Shown: piece by piece, positions 35,126 to 43,634 of the stretch
How the letters are laid out: each line of letters begins with the position of its first letter
Position numbering within the stretch: the stretch's first letter is position 1
Assembly: GCA_001414485.1 (NCBI GenBank)
Contig: LLEY01000036.1
Location: forward strand, 186,001-250,000
From: Calycina herbarum
Taxonomy: Eukaryota > Ascomycota > Leotiomycetes > Helotiales > Pezizellaceae
Length of the DNA stretch: 64,000 nucleotides
Reading direction: 5' to 3'
Program-made: the position numbers and the translations under genes
Notes under the pieces: generated by a model
Told to the model about the DNA's origin: nothing
Seen by the model: the letters and a program-made list of their open reading frames with translations, nothing else
Database searches by the model: none

Positions 35126-35834
35126 ATGGCTTCGCAACCTATTTCAGACGAGATGCGCAGAAAGATTGAAGTTCTATTTGCTAAAGACCCTCTTTTGACT
35201 CCTGTGGAGCAACGCGTGGAGGCAGCAAGTCTGGGCTTGGATATCGGCCAATTTACTGTAAGCACATCCTCTAGACATCCTTTTCCATGGTAACTGACAG
35301 TAAGTAGACCACATACTCGGGTTACTTGAGCCAAGGAGGAGACGAATGCACCCAGGATGCGCGTAGAGTGGCCAGGTACATAAATGGACTTCCGGGAGCC
35401 CACAAGGGTCAGGCCAAGGCCTTGTATAGGTCTGAAATGAGCAAAATGCTCCAAAGACCATTTGCCAATGTACCTGAGGCCATCCATTGTATGTTTTCTC
35501 ATTTTCAAAAAGATATATAGCTTTATACTAACATTATGAAGCCATTGAGCAATTGGTCCTCCGGCAATTCCCTCCTCCTCCACCTCGACGACCAGCAGCT
35601 CCCCTCCCAAACCTCCCAGCACCAGTTCTCGCCCCGGCCGCCGCTGCTCCACCTCCTCTCCCTCAACCACCAGTCCGCCTTCAACAGTTTCTTCAACACG
35701 GACACCACCAGCTTGGCCGACCCCGTACTTTTCACCTTCCTCAAGGAGGTTATATCGCCTCTTTTGATGGCCTCCCAGCTGCTCCCTCTCCTTTCCGAGC
35801 CATACTCCCAAGAGCTCCGGGCTCTCAGAACTAA
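35126..35834 (+). CDS. Two-module small paralogue A2, proline-rich tail
   Basis: The exons are 35126-35257 (132 bp), 35308-35488 and 35542-35834, 201 residues, all phases agreeing. Module 1 reads 'IEVLFAKDPLLTPVEQRVEAASLGLDIGQF'. Module 2 reads 'YLSQGGDECTQDARRVARYINGLPGAHKGQAKALYRSEM', the same order as A1 and A3. Exon 3 starts after a second short intron (TACTAACATTATGAAG) whose 3' end is nearly identical to that of A3, and encodes a Pro-rich tail ('FPPPPPRRPAAPLP..', 'APAAAAPPPLPQPP') and an ILPRAPGSQN end. It is intact and the best-preserved member of subfamily A. No targeting signal is seen. Confidence 0.75.
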
Positions 35835-36220
35835 TCTCCGGTCGATATGGAGGCCTCTTTGGCTATCCCAGAGATGTTTCGGGGGGTTTCAAGGCAAATA
35901 ATCATGGCAAGAAGGGTTCAAGGGTAGATTTTGTTTGCATAGGGGCCGATTGGAGATGCCGAATAAGTTTAGATTACACAATTCAGATGGTTAGGCCTCA
36001 GGGCATTCTTTCTAGTTGTTTTTTGAGAGTTTTAAAACGGGTAGATAGACCAGAAATGCTGGAATAGCAATCAGTAACCTCCGGAAATGGGTAAAATGAT
36101 ACGTAAATTGCTGAGATTTTTGAGAACCCAAAGAAGATTGAGGCAAAGACTGCCGGTAAAACTTGGAGAAGATAAGAAATGAATGAAGTTACTAATATAT
36201 GTTTCAAAGCTAAAGGATTT
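35835..36220. other. Intergenic, no gene seen
   Basis: This is AT-rich sequence between A2 and the minisatellite. Only short frames occur, with no family resemblance. Confidence 0.5.
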
Positions 36221-36443
36221 TCTTAAATTGAAGGAGTAGATAATTATAAGTGACAGCTTCACTTTATTCTATAGGATTAGAAGAGTATATTAAAAGGACT
36301 AAGGTTACTGGAATACCTCATGAACTAAGTCTTTTTGTCTAATTGAAGGAGGAGACAAGTATAAGTAAGAGCTTTACTTTATTCCACATGATTATAACAG
36401 TTCAATAGAACAAATAATCTTTCTGGAATACCTCTTGAACTAA
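36221..36443 (+). repeat. Minisatellite (about 117 bp unit), split by Harbinger insertion
   Basis: Unit 1 starts near 36221 and unit 2 near 36338. Unit 3 continues after the transposon at 39187-39300. Shared landmarks are AATTGAAGGAG, then AGCTT(T/C)ACTTTATTC, then CTGGAATACCTC, then TGAACTAAG. The insertion interrupts GAACTAA|G of unit 2. Confidence 0.7.
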
Positions 36444-36776
36444 GAGCCTGTTTGGATTGGATTATTTAAGAGATTATTTAATTTTTTACTAAAGAATCTC
36501 TAAATCCAAACACATTCAATACGTTAAGGGATTATTTAAGAGATTATTTAAAATTAAATAATCCTACATACAAAGTTAATTCTACCCGATTTAGGTGCTA
36601 CTTTAGCCTCGCTCTATACATATAATACAACTACATCTATAAGCATACCACCACCACCCCCTCTTAACACTATACGCCAGGAAGAAGAGAAGGAGGAGGA
36701 TCGCTATCGCCTTCTACTGCTTTTACTTACTCTCCTTGCCTCGCAAAGCCTCCGAAAGTCACCTTAATCGCTTGGT

Positions 36777-37877
36777 ATGAATCGCCTTAAGGGACCTTAC
36801 TATGTGAAGGAGCTTCTTGAGTGCAATAGCCATCCTCGTATATACCGAGTACTTTGTATAAACCTCTCAACCTTCTACGATTTATGGGATTAGATCTACG
36901 ATAATATAAGTGTACGAGACTCTTAAACGTAGCAAGTGTACCTTAAAGAGAAGATAATTATCTTCTTATATACGGTTAATAATAAGAGCTCAAATCACAT
37001 GATTTAGGAGACTTTTGGTCATTTAGGAGAGATAATAAATAGAGTGTTTTACGAGATCTTAGATGCAATTGTTCAGCTCTACGCTGAAGTTATTCAACTA
37101 CCTATATACGATACCCCTCTTGGAAGCCGGATTACAGACGATCTAAAGTACTTTCTATACTTTAAGGATTGCCTAGGTGCTCTTGATAGAACGTATATAA
37201 AGATACATATGCCCGAGGATAATAAGTTAAGATATCGGAACCGTAAGAAGGAGATCTCTCAAAACGTACTTATAGTATATAACTTTAATATAGAGTTCCT
37301 ATATGTATTAGGAGGGTGGGAGGGATCAGCTTACGATGCTGCCGTACTTCGCAACGTAAAGTATATATATGGATTTACTACACCAAAAGAGAAGTACTGG
37401 CTTAGAGATACAGGATACGCTAATACCGATACTATACTATCACTATACCGATCTACGCGCTATGGTCTCAAAGAGCAAGCCCGTGCAAAGTTAAGGCTTA
37501 AAAACGTGAAGGAGTTATTCAACCTACGGTATATAGCTTTACGTAACGTGGTAGAACGTATATTTGGGGTTTTATAGAGGAAATACTATATACTTTTTGG
37601 CTTAGAGTTTCTAGTAGAAACCTAAGTTCTACTTGTTATTGCTCTTACTGCTCTCTACAATTTAGTACGATTAAGAGAGGGTAGAAAGGCCGATATACTC
37701 CTTAGCTAAGAGACGAGTAACCTAGAGGTTGAGGATATAATTACTCCACCTACGCTCTCACCTATAGACGTTAAGCCCTCGAAGTTAATAGATCACTTTA
37801 GAGACTAAATAGCAGAGAAGATGTGGGTTGATTACAAGGTATATTACGAGAAGTATGGTTTCCTAGTAGAGGAGTAA
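36777..37877 (+). pseudogene. Harbinger transposase (DDE_Tnp_4), with nonsense mutations
   Basis: The long central frame (37044-37577) has 'GALDRTYIKIHMP' (first Asp; the family usually has DGT, here G is R), 'GWEGSAYDAAVL' (second Asp) and 'RNVVERIFG' (Glu). The DDE triad is therefore present. The upstream frame from 36777 ('MNRLKGPYYVKELLECN') and the downstream frame to 37877 stay homologous but contain about four stops before and several after the core, at positions where Gln is expected. It is non-functional as it stands. Confidence 0.88.
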
Positions 37878-37889
37878 TAGCTAGCTACA

Positions 37890-38977
37890 TAATAAACTCT
37901 CTCCCTCTCCTCTTATAAGAAGTCTCTAATACCCTCCTAAAGCTTAAGCCATCTATCTCTTCTCTCTCCCTCCGGCATTAAGAGAAAGCTTCTAGCCTTA
38001 GCATCAACCTCTATAACTATAAAAGCCGCAGCTAATTAATTAGTAGTAAGCCTATTATCAAATTTGTCTAAGAGTATCTTATATACCTTCTCTTAATTTG
38101 TCTTAGCCTTTGCCTCCCAAGCTTCCCTTTGTAACTTCAACTCCTTAGTAATCTCCGTAATAAGTACATTTTGTAGTATAGATTTTAGTGCAACAGCTAT
38201 ACGGTGTCGCTTCCTTACAAGAGCCTTGGTTGTTTCCTCCTCCGATTCTAACTCCTCTCCCTCACTCTCTCTTACAGATCGTGATCTTAAAGGAGGTTGA
38301 GAGCTAGCGATAGCTCCTTTGCCAATAGCTTGCGCACCTTCAAGGATCTCTTGTAACTCGTTACAGTAGTAAAGCACGTGGTACTTATACTAACGAATCT
38401 CAGCATATGCTTACTCGAGAGTAGTCTATATATTATCGTCTCCCTTATATAGCTCCTCCTCAGCGCTCTATCCCATCTCTGAAGTTCCCTCTAAAATACT
38501 CTAAGTCTTCTAGTAGTCCTTATACTCCTGCTATTTATTGCGTACATGCTTAACCTCTACCACAAGGCCTGGCTTACGGCATGCTCTTTGCGTACTCGCA
38601 ACAATAGCTGCCCATCCCTCTGTCTTAAATCCACCTGTATCAGTGCCTTTTCCCTCTATAAATTGTATATGTCCCTTAACAACAAGGGCCTCCTCCATCT
38701 CACTTATCCATTGCATACGAGGCTTGACCTTTTTAGAGGGTTTCAGGGCAGGCGTAGGAGTAGGTGCTTCAGAGGCTTCGGGGGCGGTGGAAGGTGTAGG
38801 CGTAGGAGTAGGGGCTTTGTCGGGGGCTTTAGCAGAGGCCTTGGGCTTTTTGGGTGCTTTGCGGTTTAAGGCGCGCTTTCGCTTTATATTACTTGGTTCG
38901 GCGGCGACTTCTTCAATAGTAGGAAGGTACTCGGAAACGGAATCGTCGCTCGGCATAGAGGGTTTTTGAGACGCCAT
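37890..38977 (-). pseudogene. Harbinger Myb/SANT-like DNA-binding protein, with nonsense mutations
   Basis: It starts at 38977 with 'MASQKPSMPSDDSVSEYLP', then a Lys/Pro/Ala-rich linker, then a SANT-like block 'MQWISEMEEALVVKGHIQFIEGKGTDTGGFKTEGWAAIV' (Trp spacing typical of the Myb/SANT-like partner of Harbinger). After a stop at 38531 the same frame reopens at 38377-38093 as a charged coiled coil ('RHRIAVALKSILQNVLITEITKELKLQREAWEAKA'). The stops are TAA/TAG at Gln positions. The C-terminal end near 37890 is uncertain. Confidence 0.8.
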
Positions 38978-39186
38978 ACTTATGAGTATGTTACAGTGTT
39001 GAGAGAGTAGGTGGGTGGAAAGGTATAACTAATAATAAAAAAGAGGGGTGGATTAAAGCCTACAGAGGTGTGTCGGCGAACGGATTAATATTAATCCTTT
39101 AAAAGAATCTCTTAAATAAATCGCTAAAATAATCTCTAAAGAATCCCTTAAAGAATCCCCTTAAAGAAGCTAATCCAAACAGGCTC

Positions 39187-39300
39187 TAAGACTTTTTGTC
39201 TAATCGAAGGAGTAGACAACTATATATAAGAGCTTTGCTTTATTCTATAAGGTTAAAAGAGTATAATAGAATGATTGATCTTACTGGAATATCGCTTGAC
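39187..39300 (+). repeat. Minisatellite unit 3
   Basis: This is the continuation of the array at 36221 after the transposon: CTTTTTGTCTAATCGAAGGAG, AGCTTTGCTTTATTC, CTGGAATATCGCTTGAC. It runs straight into the promoter cassette P2. Confidence 0.65.
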
Positions 39301-39590
39301 TTGAGACTTCTTCTCGAAGTCGGATTGTCTGAATAGCATCGAGAAGACCTCAAAACAGGTTCAGAAAGCGGTGATACTGCGATTCACAGCCATTGAGTGG
39401 ATTGCCAAGCAGCTCCGCTATATAAGGAAGCTTCTCCAGTTTATAACTTCTTCCTCTTTTCAAATAACACCTCTAATCCGGTCCAGGAATGGGTTGGGGG
39501 TGTTTTGCTATCAAGGTGTGGGTTGAACTACTAGCAAGGGGGCCGCTCTAAGCGAGACTCAGGCGGCCCCCTCCAAAATCCAGCCCTCTG
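39300..39590 (+). promoter_or_regulatory. Shared promoter and two-hairpin leader cassette P2 (gene A3)
   Basis: The order is TGTCTGAATAGCATCGAGAAG, CAAAACAGGTTCAG, GATTCACAGCC, GCCAAGCAG, TATATAA (39419-39425), CTTCTCCAGTTTA. HP1 is 39466-39504 (arms AACACCTCTAATCC and GGGTTGGGGGTGTT, paired with G-T wobbles). HP2 is 39537-39572 (perfect 10-bp arms AGGGGGCCGC and GCGGCCCCCT). The ATG of A3 is at 39701. Confidence 0.65.
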
Positions 39591-39700
39591 TCTGCTTAAG
39601 CCTACACGAATTTGTAATCTCCATCAAACCACGCCCGATATTTCACAACCAGAATTTGTTGCCCTGCTCCCAATTGCCACCGTTTTCTCAAATTCTCACA

Positions 39701-40306
39701 ATGGCTTCGTCAGTGACTCCAGAGCAGTTTGACGAAATCGAACTTCTTTACCAGAAGAATCCCTGGATGACCATCCCAGAGAGACAAGTCGAGGCCGACC
39801 GAATGGGGATTGATTGCAAGGCCAAGTTCACCGTATGTACATATCCTAAATCAATTGATTTTGCAGTATCTAACAGTACATAGATCAAATATCTTCGCTT
39901 CCGATGCGATGGGGGAGCCCGATTCGAAACTCAATACATCCGCGAACTGGCGCGGTATATAAGTGCCTTAAACTAGCTAGCCCGAGATGAGGCCATGGCG
40001 ACCTACAAAGGAGAGATGGAGAAGCAGGCATACGGCTACTATCCCACCGTTTATCTTGCTGTTGGGGGTATATACTCTTTTTTTTTGCATTCCCATATGT
40101 TGACCTTGTACTAACGATATGAAGTTATTACCCAAAAAGTGGTTAACTACCATCTCAACATCCTTCCCCGCCCCGCAGACCTCCCCCTCAAGCCTGGCGT
40201 CCTCCCAGCCCCCTACCCACCAGACGAACGACTCCTCCCCCCACATTTGCGTAACCGAAACGGAGAAGAAGGAAGAAGCCACAGTGGAGGCTACCAGCAA
40301 AATTGA
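39701..40306 (+). pseudogene. Two-module small paralogue A3, in-frame TAG
   Basis: The exons are 39701-39832 (132 bp), 39884-40067 and 40125-40306, 166 codons with all phases agreeing. Module 1 reads 'IELLYQKNPWMTIPERQVEADRMGIDCKAKF'. Module 2 reads 'YLRFRCDGGARF..YIRELARYISALN', then TAG (39974-39976, codon 75), then 'LARDEAMATYKGEM', which is clearly homologous to A1 and A2 on both sides of the stop. The tail is Pro-rich ('LPRPADLPLKPGVLPAPYPP'). CAG to TAG in CpA context suggests a recent nonsense change. It is otherwise intact, so read-through or a sequencing error should be excluded. Confidence 0.65.
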
Positions 40307-40319
40307 ACAACTTGGTGTC

Positions 40320-40560
40320 TTACTATGACGAGGTCTTGAACAGCAAGAAGATACCTTGGCTCGTCATTATGTCGAACTCGTAAAAGTGGTGGATTCTGAT
40401 AATAGACCAGCCTTTCAACGACTTCGAGCGGCGTGGAGAAATGGTGCCCTAGATATGAAGAGTAGAAAGAAGATTGACAATTATGTTGGGGCTACGCGTT
40501 CTACACTAACTTCATCACTTTGTGCCATCACAATTTTGCGCGGCGTCCAGGCGTCGATGT
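40320..40560 (+). pseudogene. Possible fragment of a further cluster gene
   Basis: The frame from about 40335 reads 'LARHYVELVKVVDSDNRPAFQRLRAAWRNGALDMKSRKKIDNYV'. This loosely recalls the middle of B1/B2 module 2 (VL-x-x-N, K/L-x-x-x-W, aliphatic end), but no matching module 1 or start is visible. It may be a leftover of a deleted paralogue. Confidence 0.25.
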
Positions 40561-40929
40561 TTCGGTTTGGCGTTACAGGTTCCTTTTCGCATTTGGGCTT
40601 CAACAATGCATTCGAGTTTTCAGCTTGCAGACAAGATAGCAAGTCCTCTGTGTTTCATTTCGATCTTTTGGGCTTCGACGATGGCATTTCTCCTCTGGAA
40701 TCACGTATTTCGACCAAGCACAATTGCCGACAACTTCATCAGCTTTTTTTACATTTTCTTTCCGCTAATTTTCTGGGTTGAATTCTTGGGGGCTTGTTTT
40801 AGGAAGGAAACGTCAAACCAAATAGAATTGAAATCGTTTTTAGTTTTAAATGTGGTAGTTGGACCAAAAGGGCTAAATTCGTGACGAATAACCAGTGGAA
40901 AAGGATAGTAAATGATACATAAAATGCTA

Positions 40930-41130
40930 TTTCTGTAAGAGGAATGTCTGAATAACATCCAGAAAACCCCAAAACAGGTTCAGGGATCTGAGAAACTATA
41001 ATACACTGCCATACAAGGGTATTCGCCAAGCAGTTCCGCTGATTACTGGATATTTAAGAAGCCTTCTACTCTAGTCAGCCCCCCAACAACAACGTGGGAG
41101 TCTTTTGCCATCAAGGTGACCAAAAACAAA
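40930..41130 (+). promoter_or_regulatory. Orphan copy of the promoter cassette (P3)
   Basis: This has the same block order as P1, P2 and P4 (TGTCTGAATAACATCCAG, CCCCAAAACAGGTTCAG, TTCGCCAAGCAG, GGATATTTAAGAAG in place of TATATAA, then a degraded leader with CTTTTGCCATCAAGGTG). No gene follows before P4 begins. It is probably the promoter of a deleted family member. Confidence 0.5.
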
Positions 41131-41179
41131 GTCCCAATGCGTAGCACTTAGCTTGATGCCGGTATCGTTGTTACTTTTG

Positions 41180-41450
41180 TCTGATTAACGTTGAGAAGAC
41201 CCCAAAACAGGTTCTGTCAAGTGGAGATTGTGTGATTCACAGCCTTGAAGTGGGTATTTGCCATGAAGTTCCTCTGATCTCAGGGTATATAAGAAGACTT
41301 CTCCAGTTTAGAAGCTCTTCCTCTTTCCAAACAACACCTCCATCCCAACCCTGCAATGGGTTGGGGGTGTTTCAGCCCTCAGGGTAAAAGATAGGCGGCC
41401 ATGTGGAGCACTCGAGTCTACCTGCCCTCCACATGGCCGCCTTAAAGGTA
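41180..41450 (+). promoter_or_regulatory. Shared promoter and two-hairpin leader cassette P4 (gene B2)
   Basis: The order is TTTGTCTGATTAACGTTGAGAAG, CCCCAAAACAGGTTC, GATTCACAGCC, TATATAA (41286-41292), CTTCTCCAGTTTA. HP1 is at about 41333-41371. HP2 has perfect 16-bp arms (41393-41408 and 41427-41442, AGGCGGCCATGTGGAG). Compared with P2, position 4 of the HP2 left arm is C instead of G, and its partner is G instead of C. Confidence 0.7.
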
Positions 41451-41589
41451 TTACCATGGCATCCTGGCCATCCACACAACTCGGCTATTCTTTGGTGGGA
41501 CTTATCCCTGCCAATTTGGGAGCTTTTTCCAACTCAATCACACAATCATCATCCTCGTTTTTCGCCCTTTGCCGCCAACAACATCCAAA

Positions 41590-42166
41590 ATGGAGGCTCC
41601 CAAGTTGCGGACTAACGGCAACTCAAACGCCAAAAAGCCGGCAGACCCACTAGATGCCCATCGCTTGGAAATCAACACCTTCTATGTCGAAAACCCTCAT
41701 ATGAATAAAGACCAGCGAAAGGCAAAGTTTGCACAGGCATTCCACGAGACTTACGATGATGCTGCGGGAAAGAAGACACTTTGTCGCTACAACGTAAGAT
41801 ACATATCGCACCCTGGAAACTACGAGAAAGTGCTAACTTAAACAGCGTTATTGGTATGAACTCAATACCCGGTGCACTGGCAATGAAGATGTTGAAAAAG
41901 CAAGAGAGAAACGTTGGACAATGACTCCGGGCCAAGGGGACGAGCGCTATGCGATCTTGAAGGTCCTTCACGATAATCAAATCAGCAAGCCATTGTCCAA
42001 GAAACTTTCGGGGGCCATCTTCAATAAGTGGTTGCAGGAGGAACTTGACACAGACGGTCTTCGCATGCAAAGCACTGTTCGCTCGGTCTTGGAAAAGGAA
42101 TTTGGAAAGCCAACAGCTGCAAAATTGACGAGAAGGGTCATGAAATACTTGGCTAGGTTTTACTAA
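41590..42166 (+). CDS. Two-module small paralogue B2, intact
   Basis: The exons are 41590-41793 (68 codons) and 41846-42166, 174 residues. Module 1 reads 'INTFYVENPHMNKDQRKAKFAQAFHETYDDAAGKKTLCRYN', directly followed by a 52-bp intron. Module 2 starts 'RYWYELNTR' and continues 'FNKWLQEELDTDGLRMQSTVRSVLEKEFGKPTAAKL', helical and charged. It is the homologue of B1 at 29099. An alternative is that a weak GTTTTA donor at 42155 and a CTACAG acceptor near 42222 add a third exon (open to 42592), but the stop at 42164-42166 is simpler. Its own promoter cassette is P4. The function is unknown. Confidence 0.7.
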
Positions 42167-42592
42167 ATGGCAATGTTTTGACTGCGAATTCAGAACAGCC
42201 AAACATTACTAACCATTCTACAGGATCCTTTGGGGGTAGTTCGTTCTGGCGTTTATGATACGGAGGATTATTTGTGTTGCAATGCTGCACTTCAGAGGGC
42301 AAGAGTAAAAGACTTGAATTCCTTAACCTGCTCTACAAGAGCACAAGGCCTATATATATACAACTTTGCAGTAGTAATTGCCGCATCTATTTACCGGAAA
42401 ACTCTTCCTCGGCATGCCCGACGGGCATACCGATATCTCCTTAAGTGGCTTAATATAACAGATATCACCGTACCTATCAACAATTTGCAAAGCGGTCGAT
42501 ACAAGACATGGCGTCGGAGGAATCACTCACTTTGGAGACATTTGGAAACTAAACGCACACAGTCAGTCGTCTTGGCAGAATTGTACTGGTAA

Positions 42593-43634
42593 CTGGTAGC
42601 TGGTTGTTTCCCGACGAAGGTTTAAGAATGGAAAGGACGCTTTCACCAGTTGAGATAACGTTCCAAAAAGGCAGTGAATAGTCTTGAATTGGTAATCAAA
42701 GTGGCGTGGGGAAGGAGCGATATGATAGGTAGGGTTGCTGCTATTGCTATTGCTATTGCTATTGGGGTGAGGTGCTCCTGCCTTCCCCTGCCTTGGTCGT
42801 GACCCACCACAACATTTACAACATTTACTACTTGGCACCTTACGTTCCTCTACTTCTTCCCCAACACACAATCACAACCATAACCAAAACCACAACTAAA
42901 GATCCCGAACTCCTCAACACCACCTTTCTTGATCAATACAAAGCATTACTTCGTCGCACGCACCGGCCGTCCGCTTCTCGAGCTGCGGTGTCTCTTTGAA
43001 TTAACCAATCCCTTTCCAACCCTCGAAAGTAAGTCTCCTCCTCTTTTGGAGTCGCAATCCTCCGGGTCACAACCCACCACAACCTCATCGCAATCCCATC
43101 GCACTCTCATCCCATCGGACTGCATCTCCACCCCTCTCATGCGCAATTCCTCTATCCCTCCTCCCTCCTCCCCATCCTGAATATTTCACCGTCGCCCAAT
43201 CGGTCGATGCGTCAAGAGTTGCGCCTTCTAACCGCACCGCAGACCATCTTTACTGCCTACAAACACAAGCATCGTGGCAATTGACCTTTGGGTCCCTTGC
43301 CAAAGCTCATTCAGCTCGTGGAGTTGTGACGGGCAACTTACCTCGCCCACATCTAGATCGCCGTTTCTTACTCTGCTTGTCAACACTCAGTCTGAGCTCC
43401 GTCACTACCCACGAGGGAAATACCGCGTCGTCGATTCACGTAACCTAAACCTCAACACCAGTAAGTGTCACCCCTACATCTCACCATGATGATACCTAAC
43501 AGCACCGTTTCTAGTAATTCACCTCTTTCTCTCGAATATCACCTTCAAGTGCTCCAAGTAGAGCCTTGAGGTCGTCTTACATCTCCCTCAATAACTGAAA
43601 CTCTTTGCTTTAGTTTGCAATTGCAACTGGCAAG
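42593..43634 (+). other. 5' region of the 43635 gene
   Basis: No protein-coding gene is recognised. A short hexanucleotide repeat (about 42735-42762, GCTATT units) is present. AAG|GTAAGT-like sites at 43030 and 43460 with CTAAC near 43495 suggest one or two 5' UTR introns for the downstream gene. Confidence 0.4.

Larger units (their letters stand above)
36444..39186 (+). mobile_element. PIF/Harbinger DNA transposon, full length, RIP-mutated
   Basis: 2743 bp with perfect 15-bp terminal inverted repeats (GAGCCTGTTTGGATT) and 3-bp duplication TAA (36441-36443 and 39187-39189), as expected for the TWA preference of this superfamily. It carries the two usual genes, convergent: a DDE transposase on plus (36777-37877) and a Myb/SANT-like protein on minus (about 37890-38977). 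Subterminal GATTATTTAA/TTAAATAATC repeats lie inside both ends. Both genes contain in-frame TAG/TAA where CAG/CAA is expected. It is absent from the other minisatellite units, so the empty site can be read directly. Confidence 0.92.

Noticed and set aside
38538..38969. Plus-strand frames of 107-143 codons
   Set aside because: Shadows of the minus-strand Myb/SANT gene of the Harbinger element.
42230..42592. Open frame after gene B2
   Set aside because: It would need a weak GTTTTA donor and has no homologous counterpart in B1. It is mentioned only as an alternative third exon.
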